Shown here one piece after another: positions 16,976 through 24,911 of a DNA stretch of 64,000 nucleotides; position 1 is the first letter of the stretch, and every line of letters starts with the position of its first letter. The notes beneath the pieces were generated by a model. The model made no database searches. It saw only the letters and a list, made by a program, of their open reading frames with translations, and was not told the origin of the DNA. Source of the stretch: Akkermansia massiliensis (GTDB lineage Bacteria; Verrucomicrobiota; Verrucomicrobiia; Verrucomicrobiales; Akkermansiaceae). A program made the position numbers and the translations under genes. The stretch spans positions 2,046,001 to 2,110,000 of the forward strand of contig NZ_CP072036.1 of NCBI RefSeq assembly GCF_018847375.1. The letters are read 5' to 3'.

Positions 16976-17557
16976 TCAGTACGGGTTGGAGTTACCGGCA
17001 TAGGTCGTAGCGGGACGGCGGGTGTAGTTGTTCCTGCCTGATGCCGAACGTTTGAATGTCGCACCGGAGCGGTTCATCAGTTCGTCGATTAACCCGGAGG
17101 CTTCCATGCGGTTGAGCATGGCAACGGACTTGTTGAATCTCCGGGAAGCCAGTTCGTTCAGGGCAGAGTCATCCAACCCGGCCTTCCCGGCCAGTTCCAG
17201 GATGAGAGACTGTTGCTTCTCCGAGAACTTCCATGTGGGAACGGTTGCAACAGAGGTCTCGGGAGCGCTTGCAGGCGGTGTTTGTTTCACGGATGATGTG
17301 GATATCATCTGTGAGCAGGAAGCCCCAAGGGCAGGCCTTTGCGTGACCTGTGAGCCGTAATGTTCGTCAGGAACGAACCCGACCTGTTGGATCCGGGCGT
17401 CGACGGCAGTCTGAAGGGAGCCGTAGAGCCGCTCGGTTTCCGCAGCCAGTTCGGATGTGTGGGTGATTTCGGTTTCGATGGAGACCTCGAACTGGTGGGA
17501 GGAATATCCCGGCAGTCCGAGTCGTTTGCTGTAGTTGGCGATGAGTTTGATAGCCAT
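16976..17557 (-). CDS. Conserved mobile-element hypothetical protein (193 aa)
   Basis: It begins MAIKLIANYSKRLGLPGYSS and then HQFEVSIETEITHTSELAAE, a beta-strand pair followed by a helix. A low-complexity Ser/Thr/Pro linker leads to a C-terminal helical bundle (FSEKQQSLILELAGKAGLDD, then NELASRRFNKSVAMLNRME) and a basic tail. Function is unknown. An N-terminal strand motif with a C-terminal helical bundle, next to a RecB-like nuclease, would suit a DNA recombination accessory factor, but that is only inference. The frame extends to 17623, but the extension contains the leader hairpin at 17599-17628, so I choose the Met at 17557. It probably forms an operon with the decayed nuclease. Confidence 0.7.
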   Translation of the reverse strand: MAIKLIANYSKRLGLPGYSSHQFEVSIETEITHTSELAAETERLYGSLQTAVDARIQQVGFVPDEHYGSQVTQRPALGASCSQMISTSSVKQTPPASAPETSVATVPTWKFSEKQQSLILELAGKAGLDDSALNELASRRFNKSVAMLNRMEASGLIDELMNRSGATFKRSASGRNNYTRRPATTYAGNSNPY

Positions 17558-17598
17558 GATGGTGGTTCTTTCGTTGTTGATGGATGGATACAGAAAAA

Positions 17599-17628
17599 CC
17601 GCCATGCCCCGGGATGGGACCATGGCGG
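17599..17628 (-). terminator. Intrinsic terminator in the leader of the 193-aa gene
   Basis: ccgccatg at 17599-17606 pairs perfectly with catggcgg at 17621-17628 over a 14-base loop. On the minus strand the stem is followed by TTTTTCTG. It lies between the promoter-like element (17635-17697) and the ATG at 17557, so it sits in the 5' leader and could attenuate transcription. Confidence 0.6.
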
Positions 17629-17634
17629 CTCTTC

Positions 17635-17697
17635 GAAGGATGACAGGCAGGTAAATCCCTGTGTCTGGTATATATGACGGGAGGGAAGGTGTTATTT
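17635..17697 (-). promoter_or_regulatory. Conserved promoter and leader-hairpin element, copy 1
   Basis: About 60 bases that are nearly identical to 20518-20579. On the minus strand: CTGAAA, 17 bases, TCATATATAC, then a structured start (GACA-CAGG-loop-CCTG-CC-TGTC). Relative to copy 2 the stem differs by a paired change (CAGG/CCTG against CGGG/CCCG), so base pairing is preserved. It drives the 193-aa gene and nuclease remnant. Confidence 0.6.
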
Positions 17698-17816
17698 CAG
17701 ATGAGAAAGAGCTTCATATCCCGTTGTCCCGGGAAAGTGGACATGAACTTGTCGTACCCGGAACCATGAATCGTAGTAGCTGTCTTGGTCAGCTGATGCC
17801 AGTAGGAAGATCTCAT
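17697..17816 (-). CDS. Possible small ORF or gene remnant (39 aa)
   Basis: A short minus-strand frame starting MRSSYWHQLTKTATTIHGSG and continuing YDKFMSTFPGQRDMKLFLI. The composition looks protein-like, but no Shine-Dalgarno sequence precedes the ATG and the stop falls at the edge of the promoter element, so it may be the 3' remnant of a former gene rather than a working one. Function unknown. Confidence 0.25.
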   Translation of the reverse strand: MRSSYWHQLTKTATTIHGSGYDKFMSTFPGQRDMKLFLI

Positions 17817-17846
17817 GAACAGTATTTATGACTGAGCTAAAAGAAA

Positions 17847-17890
17847 AGCAACACCCAGCCGCTCCGGGTGTGGAACAGCTGGGTGTTGCT
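17847..17890 (-). terminator. Strong intrinsic terminator
   Basis: A 13-bp perfect stem (agcaacacccagc at 17847-17859 with 17878-17890) and an 18-base loop, followed on the minus strand by TTTCTTTT. It ends the transcript carrying the 93-aa membrane protein. Confidence 0.85.
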
Positions 17891-17897
17891 GACGAGA

Positions 17898-18179
17898 TTA
17901 CAATTCTCTTACCGTTTTTGTTGGGGCTTGCTTGGAGTCTGGCAATTCCGGTACGAGTCTGTTGAGGAGATGAATGTCACCTTCGTCCGTAATATAGTCC
18001 CCTGCTGGCACTGTTGTAGCGTCAAGCACAACATAGGCACCGGCAAGGAACAGCAAGATGCCCAGCACCCACACAGTGATCTTCGCACTCCGGGGCCACG
18101 GACGTTTGGCGGGTCCGTATGCGATCTCCTGAAGCTTCTCGTCTACTTCTTCGATTGTCGGCGTTCTTTTACTTTTCAT
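17898..18179 (-). CDS. Single-pass membrane protein (93 aa), paralogue of the 54-aa gene
   Basis: A cytoplasmic, charged N-terminus (IEEVDEKLQEIAYGPAKR) precedes WPRSAKITVWVLGILLFLAG and VVLD, a single membrane segment, then a polar tail with YITDEGDIHLL. The stretch WPRSAKITVWVLG is shared with the 54-aa protein encoded just upstream, so the two arose by duplication. They lie directly downstream of the large Sel1-repeat gene on the same strand, with a terminator between them. Function unknown; small paired membrane peptides next to a secreted repeat protein could anchor or regulate it. Confidence 0.65.
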   Translation of the reverse strand: MKSKRTPTIEEVDEKLQEIAYGPAKRPWPRSAKITVWVLGILLFLAGAYVVLDATTVPAGDYITDEGDIHLLNRLVPELPDSKQAPTKTVREL

Positions 18180-18218
18180 GATAAGAATCTCCTTTCTTTG
18201 AGTTGTTCAGAAAATCAA

Positions 18219-18248
18219 CGCCCCGGTACAGTGCTCTGTACCGGGGCG
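18219..18248 (-). terminator. Intrinsic terminator after the 54-aa gene
   Basis: A 12-bp perfect stem (cgccccggtaca with tgtaccggggcg) and a 6-base loop, followed on the minus strand by TTGATTTTCTG. It separates the 54-aa gene from the 93-aa paralogue. Confidence 0.75.
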
Positions 18249-18295
18249 TGGGATAATTACACCGGGAACTTGGAGCGGCGAAGTATTGCTGGATG

Positions 18296-18460
18296 TCAAT
18301 AAATTATGTCACAAGGATTAGCTACATTAGGATCGTATGCTGTATCCATAAGTCCAGAATACAACATAAAGCCAGTAACCAATGAAGCGACGAGCAAAAC
18401 ACCCAGCACCCACACAGTGATCTTGGCACTCCGGGGCCAGCGATTTGATTTGTCTTTCAT
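18296..18460 (-). CDS. Small single-pass membrane protein (54 aa)
   Basis: The sequence is MKDKSNRWPRSAKITVWVLG, then a hydrophobic run VLLVASLVTGFMLYSG and a polar tail ending CDIIY. The WPRSAKITVWVLG block is identical to that in the 93-aa protein downstream, at both protein and nearly nucleotide level. It starts 25 bases after the Sel1-repeat gene ends, so it is likely cotranscribed with it. A strong terminator follows. The ribosome binding site is poor. Confidence 0.6.
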   Translation of the reverse strand: MKDKSNRWPRSAKITVWVLGVLLVASLVTGFMLYSGLMDTAYDPNVANPCDIIY

Positions 18461-18484
18461 CTAAATGAAATCATGTTCCTAACG

Positions 18485-20512
18485 TTATTGTTCCTTAAGT
18501 TTATTCAACAGGTATTTTGCTTCCCCGTTTCCCAAATTGGCAGCTTTATTGTACCATTCGGCCGCCTTATCAAGGTCCTTGGCAACTCCATCACCCATTT
18601 CATAACAGTAGCCAAGATTAACTTGTGCTCTGGTAAATCCTTGCTCGGCTGCTTTCATGAGCCAGGTCACGGCGGATTTACGATCGCCGATACTTTGAAA
18701 AGTGTTCGCTATTTCAAATTGAGCTTCCGGATCTCCCAGGTTCGCAGCCCTGGCAAGATATTCCATGTATTTTCTATCGTCTGATTTGAGCCTGTAAATT
18801 GTAGCAAGGTAAAAATGCGCACGAACATGACCTTGAACCGCTGCTTTTTCGTACCACTCGGCAGCTTTGTCGTAATCTCTGGGTACGATACCGTAAGGCC
18901 TGTCAAATACGCGTTTGGGATCGGTTGAACCATCTCCTACTTCATAAAAATACCCCAAATTGACCATGGCACTGGAATTACCTTGCTCTGCCGATTTAAG
19001 CGTCCACTGAAAGGCAAGCTTCGGGTCTTTAGGAAAACCGTAAAGACCGTTCGTGTAGAAGTGGCCGAGAGCATTTTGAGCAATGGCGTCTCCACCTTCT
19101 GCCGCTTTGCGGTATAATTGAATAAACATATTTTCATTTTTGGGCTTATGGATGCCTTCTTCATAAATTTGAGCCAAAATACATAGTGAGGCAGGGTTAT
19201 TTTGAGAGGCTGCTTTTTCCCACCAGGAGATAGCCTTTTCCATATCCTTTTTCATGCCAAATGTTCCCTGAGCACAAAAAAGCCCCATGTAATGTTGTGC
19301 AGCCACTTCTCCTTGCTGCGCCGACAATTCAATCAATTTGATTCCTCTTTCCGGATCCTTTCCGATTCCATTTCCATCAATAAGGCATAAACCTAAACTG
19401 AATTGGGCTCTTTTCTCTCCCTGAGCGACGGCTTTTTCCCACCACGATACGGCTTTTTTCATATTTTTTTCAACTCCCATACCCGTGAAATACATACTAC
19501 CGGCACGTGACTGAGCTTCAGGAACCCCTTGACGAGCCGCCCGGAGTGTCCATTGTGCCCCCAGTTGCAGATCCTGGGGAATATTTCCCAACCCATATAA
19601 ATATCCCATCCCGAGCAAGTTTTGGGCATACGCATCCTCTTGTTCCGCTGTTTTTGTAAGCCAGGAAATGGCAAGTTGAGGATTTTTCGGAATTCCTCCT
19701 TTCCCGTTAAGATAGTAAAGTGCCAGGGTATTCATGGCTTGGATATGACCCAATTCCGCCGCTTTCCGGTACAACTCGAAAGCTTGCTGTTCATTTTGTT
19801 CTACCATATTCCCCTGTTCATAACATTGGGCCAGAATATATAAGGCCTTGGGATGATTGAGATCGGCCGCTTTCTTCCAATGTGAAAAGGCTTTCTTCAT
19901 ATCATCATTCAAGGCGTAGGAATCACCCAGCCATAACAAGGCTTCCGTATCATTTTGTTCCGCCGCCTTTGAAATCCATTTCATGGCTTCATCGTGGTCT
20001 TTCCGGCATCCTTCTCCGGAAGAATAGAAGAGACCAGTCATAAACTGTGCACGAGGCAATCCCTGTTCGGCCGCTTTCAGGAACCATCCGAAGGCTTGTT
20101 CCATATTTCTTGTTCCTGAAGTTCCTTTAGCTTCCAGTAGCCCCATGTTGAATTGGGCGTTTGCAAATCCCTGCTGAGCCGATTTAAGGAACCATTTGCG
20201 AGCTTCGGTATCATCATGATCAACGCCAAGGGCGGTCGCATAAGCTACTCCCAAATTGTATTGAGCCTTGGCATGCCCTTGTTCCGCCGCTTTTCGAAAC
20301 CAGAGAGCAGCTTGCTTACCATTTTTGTCCGTTCCTGTGCCGAAAGCGTAGCATCTGCCCAGTTGAAACTGGGATTCCATGTCCCCCTCTTCAGCCTGTT
20401 TCTTTAATACGTTAAAATCGGGTAACGGTTCCGTGTCGGATAACGCCGAAATGGGTAAGGTAAATGCAACAAAAGTACAGGCGAAAACATTGTTCCAGTT
20501 CATTATTTTCAT
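18485..20512 (-). CDS. Secreted Sel1-repeat (SLR) protein (675 aa)
   Basis: A signal peptide (MKIMNWNNVFACTFVAFTLP, cleavage probably near ISALSD) precedes about 17 Sel1-like repeats of 36-44 residues. Typical units are AEEGDMESQFQLGRCYAFGTG and AEQGHAKAQYNLGVAYATAL, and the array runs to the C-terminus (LDKAAEWYNKAANLGNGEAK). Sel1 arrays form solenoids that mediate protein-protein interaction. In bacteria some act in envelope signalling or host contact. The gene has the shared promoter-leader element immediately upstream (20518-20579) and is followed by a small membrane protein. The neighbouring upstream gene encodes an ankyrin lipoprotein, so the locus has two different repeat scaffolds side by side. 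Confidence 0.88.
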   Translation of the reverse strand: MKIMNWNNVFACTFVAFTLPISALSDTEPLPDFNVLKKQAEEGDMESQFQLGRCYAFGTGTDKNGKQAALWFRKAAEQGHAKAQYNLGVAYATALGVDHDDTEARKWFLKSAQQGFANAQFNMGLLEAKGTSGTRNMEQAFGWFLKAAEQGLPRAQFMTGLFYSSGEGCRKDHDEAMKWISKAAEQNDTEALLWLGDSYALNDDMKKAFSHWKKAADLNHPKALYILAQCYEQGNMVEQNEQQAFELYRKAAELGHIQAMNTLALYYLNGKGGIPKNPQLAISWLTKTAEQEDAYAQNLLGMGYLYGLGNIPQDLQLGAQWTLRAARQGVPEAQSRAGSMYFTGMGVEKNMKKAVSWWEKAVAQGEKRAQFSLGLCLIDGNGIGKDPERGIKLIELSAQQGEVAAQHYMGLFCAQGTFGMKKDMEKAISWWEKAASQNNPASLCILAQIYEEGIHKPKNENMFIQLYRKAAEGGDAIAQNALGHFYTNGLYGFPKDPKLAFQWTLKSAEQGNSSAMVNLGYFYEVGDGSTDPKRVFDRPYGIVPRDYDKAAEWYEKAAVQGHVRAHFYLATIYRLKSDDRKYMEYLARAANLGDPEAQFEIANTFQSIGDRKSAVTWLMKAAEQGFTRAQVNLGYCYEMGDGVAKDLDKAAEWYNKAANLGNGEAKYLLNKLKEQ

Positions 20513-20517
20513 GTTGT

Positions 20518-20579
20518 GAAGGATGACAGGCGGGTAAATTCCCGTGTCTGGTATATATGACGGTGAGGGAGGTGTTATT
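20518..20579 (-). promoter_or_regulatory. Conserved promoter and leader-hairpin element, copy 2
   Basis: Nearly identical to 17635-17697. On the minus strand: TTGCAA, 17 bases, TCATATATAC, then the hairpin GACA-CGGG-loop-CCCG-CC-TGTC, ending a few bases before the Sel1 gene start. The hairpin would sit at the very 5' end of the transcript. There is no terminator-like stem in this leader, unlike the other two sites. Confidence 0.6.
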
Positions 20580-20694
20580 GCAACGACGCGCTCTTGCTCC
20601 CATCTTCCGTAACGTTTATGTCATCATGATTGTTAGGAGACGAATAAGCCAATGGGAGAGGGCAAGGTATCATCTGAAGACAGTACTAGATAAC

Positions 20695-22749
20695 TCAAAG
20701 ATCTTGTAGAAAATAACGAGCGCTTTTCTTCAGCATGTCGGCATCTTCTGCTCTGCCATTATTTCTCAACTTTGACTCCAATTCCCGGGCTCTGTCGGCG
20801 AGAGCATTCAACTTGTTTCGAATCCCGGTATTCCTTTGTTGAATTGCTCCCTCAAGTATCCGGGCTTTACGCCTGGCGTTTTCCGCCCCTGCCGGATCGG
20901 TACGGCCAGTAAGAGCGTTGGGGGTCATGCATGAGACAGCCCATGATTCAAGGCTGGATATTTGCTTTTCATCTTTGATGTTCTGTTTACGAACCAGGGA
21001 TATCTCTTGCTTTGACCTATAAAGGTCGGTAACGACGGAAGCGAGATCGTTAAGTAGTAGTTGATCATCCTCTTTTGCGTCCTTCAGAGCCCGTTTAATG
21101 TTGGCGATGGACATTTTTCCTGCATTAAGGTTGCCGGACGATATGTCTTGCAAAACCACTGGTTTTTGAGCCTCCTCGGGGGAAAGGGAATCTTTTCTTT
21201 TCCCTTCATCCTTGCTTTTCGCGTTTGCTACGGCTTCCCGTAATGCTTTTACACTATCCGTATGTCGCTCATCAACAGCCGACATAAGAGCTGGTTCTCT
21301 TTCTTTAATCTGCATGTTGACGTTCGCTTTTGCAGTCTCAAGTCGTGCGAGTTCATTTAGCATGTTTTGACGTTCTGAATTTCGCATCCATTCCATACGT
21401 CTTGCTGGAGAATTTTCGAAAGAAGCATCACGTCTGGCAATCTCTTCTCTAAGTGCATTTGCGTTGATTTGTTCTCTGCTAAGTGGTTCCTTGTCTCCAT
21501 ATGTCACTTGTGTCGCATCTCCTTCGTTGGCAACATCCATAGGTGCGGTATTTCCGTTCTTATTCTTTTCTCTTAATATTTCCTTTAACCGATCTCCAGT
21601 TTCTTTAGAAATTGAATATGCCAGTTCTAAACTTGTTTTGTTTTTCTTATTCTTGATCGTTACATCAGTTTGGCTTGTAACTAGCAGTGGAAATAAATCA
21701 TCCGCTCCGAACTTGTCATAAGTTCCCCATTCCGAAATATATTCACAATAAGGTTCTCTCATTATTAAATGTAATGGCGTATTTCCATCAATATCCTGAA
21801 TGTTTACGTCAATACCTCTTTCTGTAATAAATTTAATTCGATCGGCTTCGAATTTAAGCCCTCTAAAATATTCAAGTTCTCCAAAGTCTTGCGATAATAT
21901 ATAATGAAGAATAGTTGCTCCGTTTTTATCCTTTATATCAAGAATAGCTCCATTCTCTATAAGATATTGAATAATATCTTTATTTTTGATGTAAAATAAT
22001 GGGGTTCTTCCCAAGTTGTCCTTGCTGTTAATATCAGCCCCATTAGCAATAAGTAATTTAGCCATGTGTAAGTTGTCTACCTCATGTAAGGGCGTTTTCC
22101 CTTTCGCATCACGACAATTGACTTCAGCTCCATTTCGAATAATAAGATCAAAGACAGTTCCCCATTCTGAGGTATAATCGGAGTCTGAACGCTTCACTAA
22201 ATCGTGAAGTGGGGTTGCACCATCAACTCCTGTGATTCGGACATTGGCGTGTCTTTGAATTAACTCTATTGCTATTTGGGGACTTTCTCGATATCGAGAG
22301 CAGGCGTCTCCCAATAGTGAAGAGGTATGTTTTCCTACTTCATCGGGATTGGCTCCTCGATCCAGCAATGATTTAACAAGATCATACTGATCCGTAAAGA
22401 CAGCGTTATGCAATGCGGATATTTCATTTTTAGAGATATGAGCATTCGGATCTGCTCCAAGTTTCAACAGAAGCTCAGCAATTTGAGGTTTTCTCTGATA
22501 AACAGCAATATGCAAGGCCGTGGGATATTCGCATGATCCTCCTATATAAGGATACCTCGTCTCACAATCGTTAATATCTCCTCCGTTTTTGATCGTTAAC
22601 AACATTTTACCAAGAACAAAATCTGCTTCTTTTTCAGGAGATAGTCGGGCAACTTGCCTATCTATTTCTTGCTTATCTGAGGATGTTAACTTATCACAAG
22701 ACGACAGGAATAATGAAAAAAGTAAAAAAAGTGTAATATATTTTTTCAT
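20695..22749 (-). CDS. Ankyrin-repeat lipoprotein with coiled-coil C-terminus (684 aa)
   Basis: The N-terminus MKKYITLFLLFSLFLSSC carries a lipobox (LSSC, Cys18), so this is probably a lipoprotein. Residues about 75-390 contain at least seven ankyrin repeats (PTALHIAVYQRKPQIAELLL, KLGADPN; SALHNAVFTDQYDLVKSLLD, RGANPD; KTPLHEVDNLHMAKLLIANG, ADIN). The C-terminal half is charged and helical (RRMEWMRNSERQNMLNELAR, then a long Lys/Glu-rich region ending KKSARYFLQDL), suggesting a coiled coil. Base composition is more AT-rich than the neighbours. It follows the GYF gene by 4 bases on the same strand. Function unknown; probably a scaffold on the periplasmic side. Confidence 0.82.
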   Translation of the reverse strand: MKKYITLFLLFSLFLSSCDKLTSSDKQEIDRQVARLSPEKEADFVLGKMLLTIKNGGDINDCETRYPYIGGSCEYPTALHIAVYQRKPQIAELLLKLGADPNAHISKNEISALHNAVFTDQYDLVKSLLDRGANPDEVGKHTSSLLGDACSRYRESPQIAIELIQRHANVRITGVDGATPLHDLVKRSDSDYTSEWGTVFDLIIRNGAEVNCRDAKGKTPLHEVDNLHMAKLLIANGADINSKDNLGRTPLFYIKNKDIIQYLIENGAILDIKDKNGATILHYILSQDFGELEYFRGLKFEADRIKFITERGIDVNIQDIDGNTPLHLIMREPYCEYISEWGTYDKFGADDLFPLLVTSQTDVTIKNKKNKTSLELAYSISKETGDRLKEILREKNKNGNTAPMDVANEGDATQVTYGDKEPLSREQINANALREEIARRDASFENSPARRMEWMRNSERQNMLNELARLETAKANVNMQIKEREPALMSAVDERHTDSVKALREAVANAKSKDEGKRKDSLSPEEAQKPVVLQDISSGNLNAGKMSIANIKRALKDAKEDDQLLLNDLASVVTDLYRSKQEISLVRKQNIKDEKQISSLESWAVSCMTPNALTGRTDPAGAENARRKARILEGAIQQRNTGIRNKLNALADRARELESKLRNNGRAEDADMLKKSARYFLQDL

Positions 22750-22753
22750 AATT

Positions 22754-23527
22754 TTAAAGCGCCCATGGACCTGGATTATTTGAATGTCTTACTTGTCCTG
22801 TTCCGCTACAGGTTGGGCACACAATAATTGGCCGGTTCATATTGTATCCACCTGCCCCCGCAGTACATGTTCCAGCTCCCCTGCATCTGTTGCAGGTCTC
22901 AATTTTATTGGCTTCACGTTCTGCCTGAATTCTGTTATTGTACATTATCGCTTGTTGTGCCATTTGGCGTAATCTTTGATCTTGGAGCTCATTCGAAATT
23001 TGCCTTTGTGTTCTAGCGTTTTCCCAGGATACTATATCATCATTGTTTTCCCTATGATTCAGCATTCCTATTAAAATCAGAAAAAACAAGCCCGTTCCTA
23101 TTGCAGTGTAATAGCTCAATTTCCATGATTTATAGCCTATATTCAGTTTCTTCAATCCCCATCGATGGATCTGATTCAGAATTTCATGGTTCTGCATCCA
23201 ATCTGACAAGGACCTGTATTCCTTTGCCGTCGATGCCTTCATTTCATCTGGAGAAAAGGCTTTCTCGTGTTGTTCCGCATGAGCAGACGATGTGTTTGAA
23301 TGGGATGTCGTACCTTCTGAACCGGAATGTGGAGGAAGAGGCGGCAGCTTGGCGCTGGAAATAAACCATTCAAAGGCGTCTTCACAGGGACGCCATTGAT
23401 CCCATCCTTCTGTCCAGACGTAAGACCCGGGGGGAAGAGTCCGCTGATGATAGAACCCTTTTAGCTCGTCTTCGGAAAAAGGTCCTTCCTGTGTGCTGCC
23501 CGGTCGAGCAAGGTAATAGGAAATCAT
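22754..23527 (-). CDS. GYF_2-domain membrane protein with DnaJ-type zinc motif
   Basis: From MISYYLARPGSTQEGPFSED, residues 1-60 form a GYF_2 (DUF4339) domain (GPFSEDELKGFYHQRTLPPG, SYVWTEGWDQWRP). A Pro/Ser-rich linker follows, then a membrane segment (YYTAIGTGLFFLILIGML) at about 155-175, a charged helix, and a C-terminal zinc-binding motif of the DnaJ CxxCxGxG type (CNRCRGAGTC and CPTCSGTGQV). This combination would place the GYF domain in the cytosol and the zinc module outside, or the reverse. It is tightly spaced with the ankyrin lipoprotein gene, so the two probably work together. The first two Met codons of the frame are skipped because they extend the domain unnaturally. Confidence 0.78.
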   Translation of the reverse strand: MISYYLARPGSTQEGPFSEDELKGFYHQRTLPPGSYVWTEGWDQWRPCEDAFEWFISSAKLPPLPPHSGSEGTTSHSNTSSAHAEQHEKAFSPDEMKASTAKEYRSLSDWMQNHEILNQIHRWGLKKLNIGYKSWKLSYYTAIGTGLFFLILIGMLNHRENNDDIVSWENARTQRQISNELQDQRLRQMAQQAIMYNNRIQAEREANKIETCNRCRGAGTCTAGAGGYNMNRPIIVCPTCSGTGQVRHSNNPGPWAL

Positions 23528-23571
23528 AAGCATCAAAGTGTAGATTCATGAACTGAACGAGAGAAAGCGCA

Positions 23572-24345
23572 TCAGAAGAATAATGGCAACAGTCCTCCCA
23601 GAATGAGTATTGAAACAAGCATGAGGCCCAGGATGGCAAAGGAACGTTTCCATGAGCATTGGAAATTCCGGGCGACTACAAGGATGACCAGGATTTCAAC
23701 GAAGAGAAAGAGCCATGACTGGTTCACCCAGTTGCCAAGCATATCGAAGATGGCCAGACCAACGCACCACGGGATCAATGTTTTCCGGTTTATTGTAGCA
23801 TCCTTGGGAGAAAGTAGCACAATATACCCGTACAACAATAGACCGGAGATGATGCTGATGAGGGATGGAAACGCCTCCCCAGGAGAAGAACCTTCCACGG
23901 TTTTCATGAATGCGTAGTATTCATCCAGTTCTCTCTGTGCTCTCGTATCCCCGGCATTAGCTTTCTGCTGTAAATGACCTGTCGACCATTCATTGTTGCT
24001 CTGAGCCATAGCAAGCTGCTGGCGCAACGCATTAGCTTGGGCCGTATCTCCCTTTCCCTCAGCTTCAGCAATAGCATTCTCCATCCGTAGGACTCCTATA
24101 GCACGTTCCTTGGCTGTAGTGGCCCCTCCCATGTACTGCTGGTACAAGCGATTACCATATTGTTGCCTCGCCTGCGCCATAGACTTGTCAAAGTCATCAT
24201 CCATTGCGGTTCTCTGCGAAGGAGCGCCGGGCTCATCTTGAGAGAACGCCTCAGGGGCATAAAAAAGGCAGCAAAATCCCATCAACAGAGCAGTAAGAAT
24301 GCTTCTTTTTATCCCAAGTCTTTGTCTTTGACGTACTGTATTCAT
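23572..24345 (-). CDS. Membrane protein with signal peptide and C-terminal helices (257 aa)
   Basis: From MNTVRQRQRLGIKRSILTAL, a signal peptide (FCCLFYAPEAFSQDEPG) leads to a soluble helical region rich in Gln/Ala (SMAQARQQYGNRLYQQYMGG, TTAKERAIGVLRMENAIAEA), then four hydrophobic segments (FPSLISIISGLLLYGYIVLL through MLVSILILGGLLPLFF). The last segments resemble the C-terminus of the 150-aa protein just upstream (LVVARNFQCSWKRSFAILGL against LVAHKVLNFTLGKSFGVLGI). I do not recognise the family. The frame is open to 24396, but the extra 17 residues do not look like a leader. Confidence 0.7.
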   Translation of the reverse strand: MNTVRQRQRLGIKRSILTALLMGFCCLFYAPEAFSQDEPGAPSQRTAMDDDFDKSMAQARQQYGNRLYQQYMGGATTAKERAIGVLRMENAIAEAEGKGDTAQANALRQQLAMAQSNNEWSTGHLQQKANAGDTRAQRELDEYYAFMKTVEGSSPGEAFPSLISIISGLLLYGYIVLLSPKDATINRKTLIPWCVGLAIFDMLGNWVNQSWLFLFVEILVILVVARNFQCSWKRSFAILGLMLVSILILGGLLPLFF

Positions 24346-24454
24346 TGTTATGTTTGTATTTGTGTTAATTCCATCCGGATAGGATTTTGCCTGCATGATA
24401 AGACGCGAAAAGAGTTAGAGCCAAAATACCACAAAGAGTGACGTACGAATGTTT

Positions 24455-24907
24455 CTATATCTCTACACCCAAAATAGCTGCTGCCAGAAAACCTCCGACA
24501 AGAGAAATCCCCATACTGATGCCTAATACCCCGAATGATTTGCCCAGTGTGAAATTCAGAACTTTATGAGCAACCAGGACAATGGCCGCCAATTCCAGCA
24601 AAGCAAGAAAACCGGAGTCTATCACGGCAAGGATGAGATCGACCACGGCGAATACAATGGCAATCGTCTTGAAGTCCTTGATTGCAGCCGGTTCTTTATG
24701 CTCGGACAACCAGTAAAGCGCCAGGAAGATCGAATAACCAAACAATCCGGAGCAAATCAACGTAAACAGAATCTCCCTGCCTGGTTCAGTCTTGCTAAGT
24801 TCCCGAGCGCTCTTCCCGACAAGGATGGCGCAGGAGGACAATAGGGAGGTGGTCACAATGGCCAGTCCAGTCGCTAACCCGATTTTATATATTTCATTTC
24901 TCTTCAT
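24455..24907 (-). CDS. Polytopic membrane protein (150 aa), possible lipoprotein
   Basis: The N-terminus MKRNEIYKIGLATGLAIVTT is followed by SLLSSCAILVG, which contains a lipobox-like LSSC. Three to four hydrophobic segments follow (FTLICSGLFGYSIFLALYWL, IAIVFAVVDLILAVIDSGFL, LLELAAIVLVAHKVL, SLVGGFLAAAILGVEI). Its last 45 residues are related to those of the next gene downstream. It lies 4 bases after the zinc-ribbon gene, so it is in one operon with it. Function unknown. Confidence 0.7.
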   Translation of the reverse strand: MKRNEIYKIGLATGLAIVTTSLLSSCAILVGKSARELSKTEPGREILFTLICSGLFGYSIFLALYWLSEHKEPAAIKDFKTIAIVFAVVDLILAVIDSGFLALLELAAIVLVAHKVLNFTLGKSFGVLGISMGISLVGGFLAAAILGVEI

Positions 24908-24911
24908 GTGA

